A DNA stretch of 7,924 bases from Treponema sp. GTDB taxonomy: Bacteria > Spirochaetota > Spirochaetia > Treponematales > Breznakiellaceae. The stretch spans positions 1-7,924 of the forward strand of contig JAIRXN010000241.1 of NCBI GenBank assembly GCA_031268245.1. The letters are read 5' to 3'. The position numbers and the translations under genes are program-made. This document shows positions 6,697 through 7,924 of the stretch, piece after piece. The notes beneath the pieces are model-generated. The model had not been told where the DNA came from. It did no database searches and worked only from the letters and a program-made list of their open reading frames with translations. The first letter of the stretch is position 1, and each line of letters starts with the position of its first letter.

Positions 6697-6768
6697 AAAA
6701 AAAACCACGAACCACACTAACCTCACGAACGGAAGAGTAAAAGTTCGCGTGGTTCATGTGGTTCGTGG
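6697..6768 (-). terminator. Intrinsic terminator or attenuator between gap and pgk
   Basis: A 26-bp hairpin with a 12-base loop begins 23 bases after the gap stop codon and is followed on the transcribed strand by eight T residues (6697-6704). Twelve base pairs at the foot of the stem are perfect. In the minus-strand RNA only two of the 26 positions fail to pair, because two of the four DNA mismatches become G-U wobbles. In a plus-strand RNA all four would be mismatches, which agrees with use in the gap-to-pgk direction. I see no clear promoter after it, so pgk is probably reached by partial read-through. Confidence 0.8.
6705..6768. repeat. Palindromic element made of an iterated 9-base unit
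   Basis: The left arm (6705-6730) reads on the plus strand as a truncated unit CCACGAA, then CCACACTAA, then CCTCACGAA and a final C: degenerate copies of one 9-mer close to CCACACGAA. The right arm (6743-6768) carries the complementary series, TTCGCGTGG, TTCATGTGG and TTCGTGG. The short-period structure in both arms, in an intergenic spot, resembles a dispersed palindromic (REP- or MITE-like) repeat. Similar units translate as peptides of the NHTNxTN type, which I recall in spurious predicted proteins of several bacteria. Only one copy lies in this window, so dispersal is an inference. Confidence 0.7.
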
Positions 6769-6791
6769 CAAATTTCCGTTTGTACTGTTCC

Positions 6792-7856
6792 TTACTTCTT
6801 TCCGTCAATGTACTTGAGGAGGTCTACAACCTTGTTGGAATAGCCCCACTCATTATCATACCAGGACACGACTTTGAAGAAGCGCTTCTCACCGGGTAGG
6901 TTGTTCTGCAGAGTGGCAAGGCTGTCGAAGATTGAGGTATTTGTGTTGTGAATGATGTCTGTGGAAACAATCTCGTCCGCCTGATACTCCAGAATACCCT
7001 TAAGATAGGTCTCGGAGGCCTTCTTCATGGCCGCCGCAATTTCTTCGATTGAGGTGTCCTTTGTCGAGCGGAAGGTAAGGTCAACGACAGAACCGGTGGG
7101 AGTGGGTACCCGGAAGCTCATACCGGTGAGCTTGCCTTTAGTTTCGGGCAATACTTCGCCTACAGCCTTGGCGGCTCCTGTGGTGGAAGGAATGATGTTG
7201 ATAGCTGCGGCCCGGCCGCCCCGCCAGTCCTTCTTGGAAGGGCCGTCTACGGTTTTCTGGGTGGCGGTATAGGAGTGGATCGTGGTCATAAGACCGGTTT
7301 CGATGCCGAAACCTTCCTTAAGGAGCACATAAACCACCGGCGCCAGGCAGTTGGTGGTGCAGCTTGCGTTGGAAATGACATGATCGTTTTTGGGATCATA
7401 CTTTTCGTTGTTAACGCCCATAACAAAGGTGGGGATCTTCTTCTCCTTGCCCTTTGCGGGAGCGGAGATGATTACCTTCTTGGCCCCTGCTTCCAGGTGG
7501 CCGAATGCGTTATCGCCGGTAAACAGACCTGTGGATTCGATCACATATTCAACCCCGAGCTTGCCCCAGGGAAGGTTTTTCAGTTCTTTTTCGGCCATGA
7601 CGCACTGAATTTCGTGGCCGTTTACCACCAGAATGTCGTCTTCGGCAGCGCCGGAACTCTTTTTGGTGGAAATAGTGGCCTGCATCCGGCCCTGGGTTGA
7701 ATCATATTTGAGCTGATAAGCGAAATACTTGGCGTCGGTAGTAATATCGGTAACCGCCGCCACATCGATCTTATCTTTACCCAAAAGTCCCTGCCCTACA
7801 AGGGACTGAAACACGAGACGTCCGATACGGCCAAAACCGTTTATCGCAATCTTCAT
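6792..7856 (-). CDS. gap: Glyceraldehyde-3-phosphate dehydrogenase, phosphorylating, long (kinetoplastid-like) form
   Basis: This cytoplasmic enzyme oxidises glyceraldehyde 3-phosphate with NAD to 1,3-bisphosphoglycerate, the substrate of the next gene's product. The 354-aa protein has the NAD-binding INGFGRIGR (5-13), Asp37 as the likely NAD-specifying residue, the active site SNASCTTNCLAP with Cys166, His194 in TTIHSYT, the phosphate-site residues in RGGRAAA (212-218) and Arg249, and the C-terminal SWYDNEWGYS. It is about 20 residues longer than common bacterial GAPDH, with extra residues near 23-30, 63-75 and 135-142. Its text, for example KLGVEYVIESTGLFT and TLQNNLP, closely matches what I recall of trypanosome glycosomal GAPDH. 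The start at 7854-7856 is chosen because GGAGG (7862-7866) stands five bases upstream and falls inside the longer frame from 7868. The gene heads the cluster, and a strong hairpin follows it. Confidence 0.97.
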   Translation of the reverse strand: MKIAINGFGRIGRLVFQSLVGQGLLGKDKIDVAAVTDITTDAKYFAYQLKYDSTQGRMQATISTKKSSGAAEDDILVVNGHEIQCVMAEKELKNLPWGKLGVEYVIESTGLFTGDNAFGHLEAGAKKVIISAPAKGKEKKIPTFVMGVNNEKYDPKNDHVISNASCTTNCLAPVVYVLLKEGFGIETGLMTTIHSYTATQKTVDGPSKKDWRGGRAAAINIIPSTTGAAKAVGEVLPETKGKLTGMSFRVPTPTGSVVDLTFRSTKDTSIEEIAAAMKKASETYLKGILEYQADEIVSTDIIHNTNTSIFDSLATLQNNLPGEKRFFKVVSWYDNEWGYSNKVVDLLKYIDGKK

Positions 7857-7861
7857 AGGAA

Positions 7862-7866
7862 CCTCC
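7862..7866 (-). promoter_or_regulatory. gap ribosome-binding site, decides the start
   Basis: GGAGG stands five bases before the ATG at 7856. The alternative in-frame ATG at 7868 overlaps this site and would add MEVP ahead of the conserved MKIAINGFGR, so it is rejected. Confidence 0.85.
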
Positions 7867-7879
7867 ATGTATATGGTAA

Positions 7880-7885
7880 ATTATA
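7880..7885 (-). promoter_or_regulatory. Likely -10 element of the gap promoter
   Basis: A perfect TATAAT on the minus strand, in an AT-rich stretch, would place the transcription start near 7873 and a leader of about 17 bases before gap. No good -35 hexamer is present at 16-18 bases upstream (the best reads CCCGTT), although a run of six T residues lies there. The call rests on the -10 match and its position. Confidence 0.5.
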
Positions 7886-7924
7886 AATTAAGACTAGTAA
7901 AAAACGGGGAAAGATGCAAGAGGG

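Noticed and set aside
6667..6704. A promoter for pgk in the AT-rich stretch before its start
   Set aside because: TAACAG and AACAAT resemble -10 hexamers only loosely, and no -35 is found at the right distance because that region is the palindrome stem.
6539..6817. A plus-strand frame whose peptide includes TTNHTNLTNG
   Set aside because: The peptide is the translation of the 9-mer palindrome and its flanks. It crosses the gap-pgk gap and both gene ends on the opposite strand, so it is a repeat artefact and not a protein.
7857..7924. A riboswitch or leader RNA before gap
   Set aside because: The visible 68 bases are AT-rich with a -10 element close to the gene, leaving a leader of under 20 bases. 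No structured element is visible.

Overview
The window carries six protein-coding genes, all on the minus strand. Read in the direction of transcription (high to low coordinates) they are gap, pgk, tpiA, a large hybrid sensor histidine kinase, a branched-chain amino acid ABC transporter binding protein (livJ type), and the first 129 codons of its permease (livH type), which runs off the left edge. The details point to a spirochaete, most likely a Treponema with GC content near or slightly above 50 percent. The GAPDH is the long form that resembles kinetoplastid glycosomal GAPDH, and the phosphoglycerate kinase has an unusual SHLGDP motif followed by a lysine-rich insertion. This assignment comes from recalled family resemblance, not from a search.

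The right half (about 4549-7924) is a lower-glycolysis cluster of GAPDH, phosphoglycerate kinase and triosephosphate isomerase. A perfect TATAAT -10 hexamer sits upstream of gap. A long hairpin built from an iterated 9-base unit and followed by eight T residues separates gap from pgk. It looks like an intrinsic terminator or attenuator that would let gap be expressed above pgk-tpiA. A weaker set of overlapping inverted repeats lies between pgk and tpiA.

The middle (1676-4552) is one multidomain kinase: two membrane segments flanking an extracytoplasmic sensor, then GAF, HisKA, HATPase and two receiver domains. It begins at or just after the tpiA stop, so it is probably co-transcribed with glycolysis genes. 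No separate response regulator, HPt protein or output domain is visible in the window.

The left part (1-1675) starts a Liv-type uptake operon with its own promoter just downstream of the kinase stop codon. A perfect 15-bp stem-loop lies between the binding-protein gene and the permease gene, a position expected for lowering permease expression relative to binding protein.

The coding content is ordinary metabolism, transport and signalling. I see no mobile element, CRISPR array, RNA gene or clearly novel multi-gene system. The points most worth following up are the 9-mer hairpin between gap and pgk, the joining of an orphan hybrid kinase to a glycolytic operon, and the PGK active-site-region variant. 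No gene-free stretch exceeds about 125 bases.
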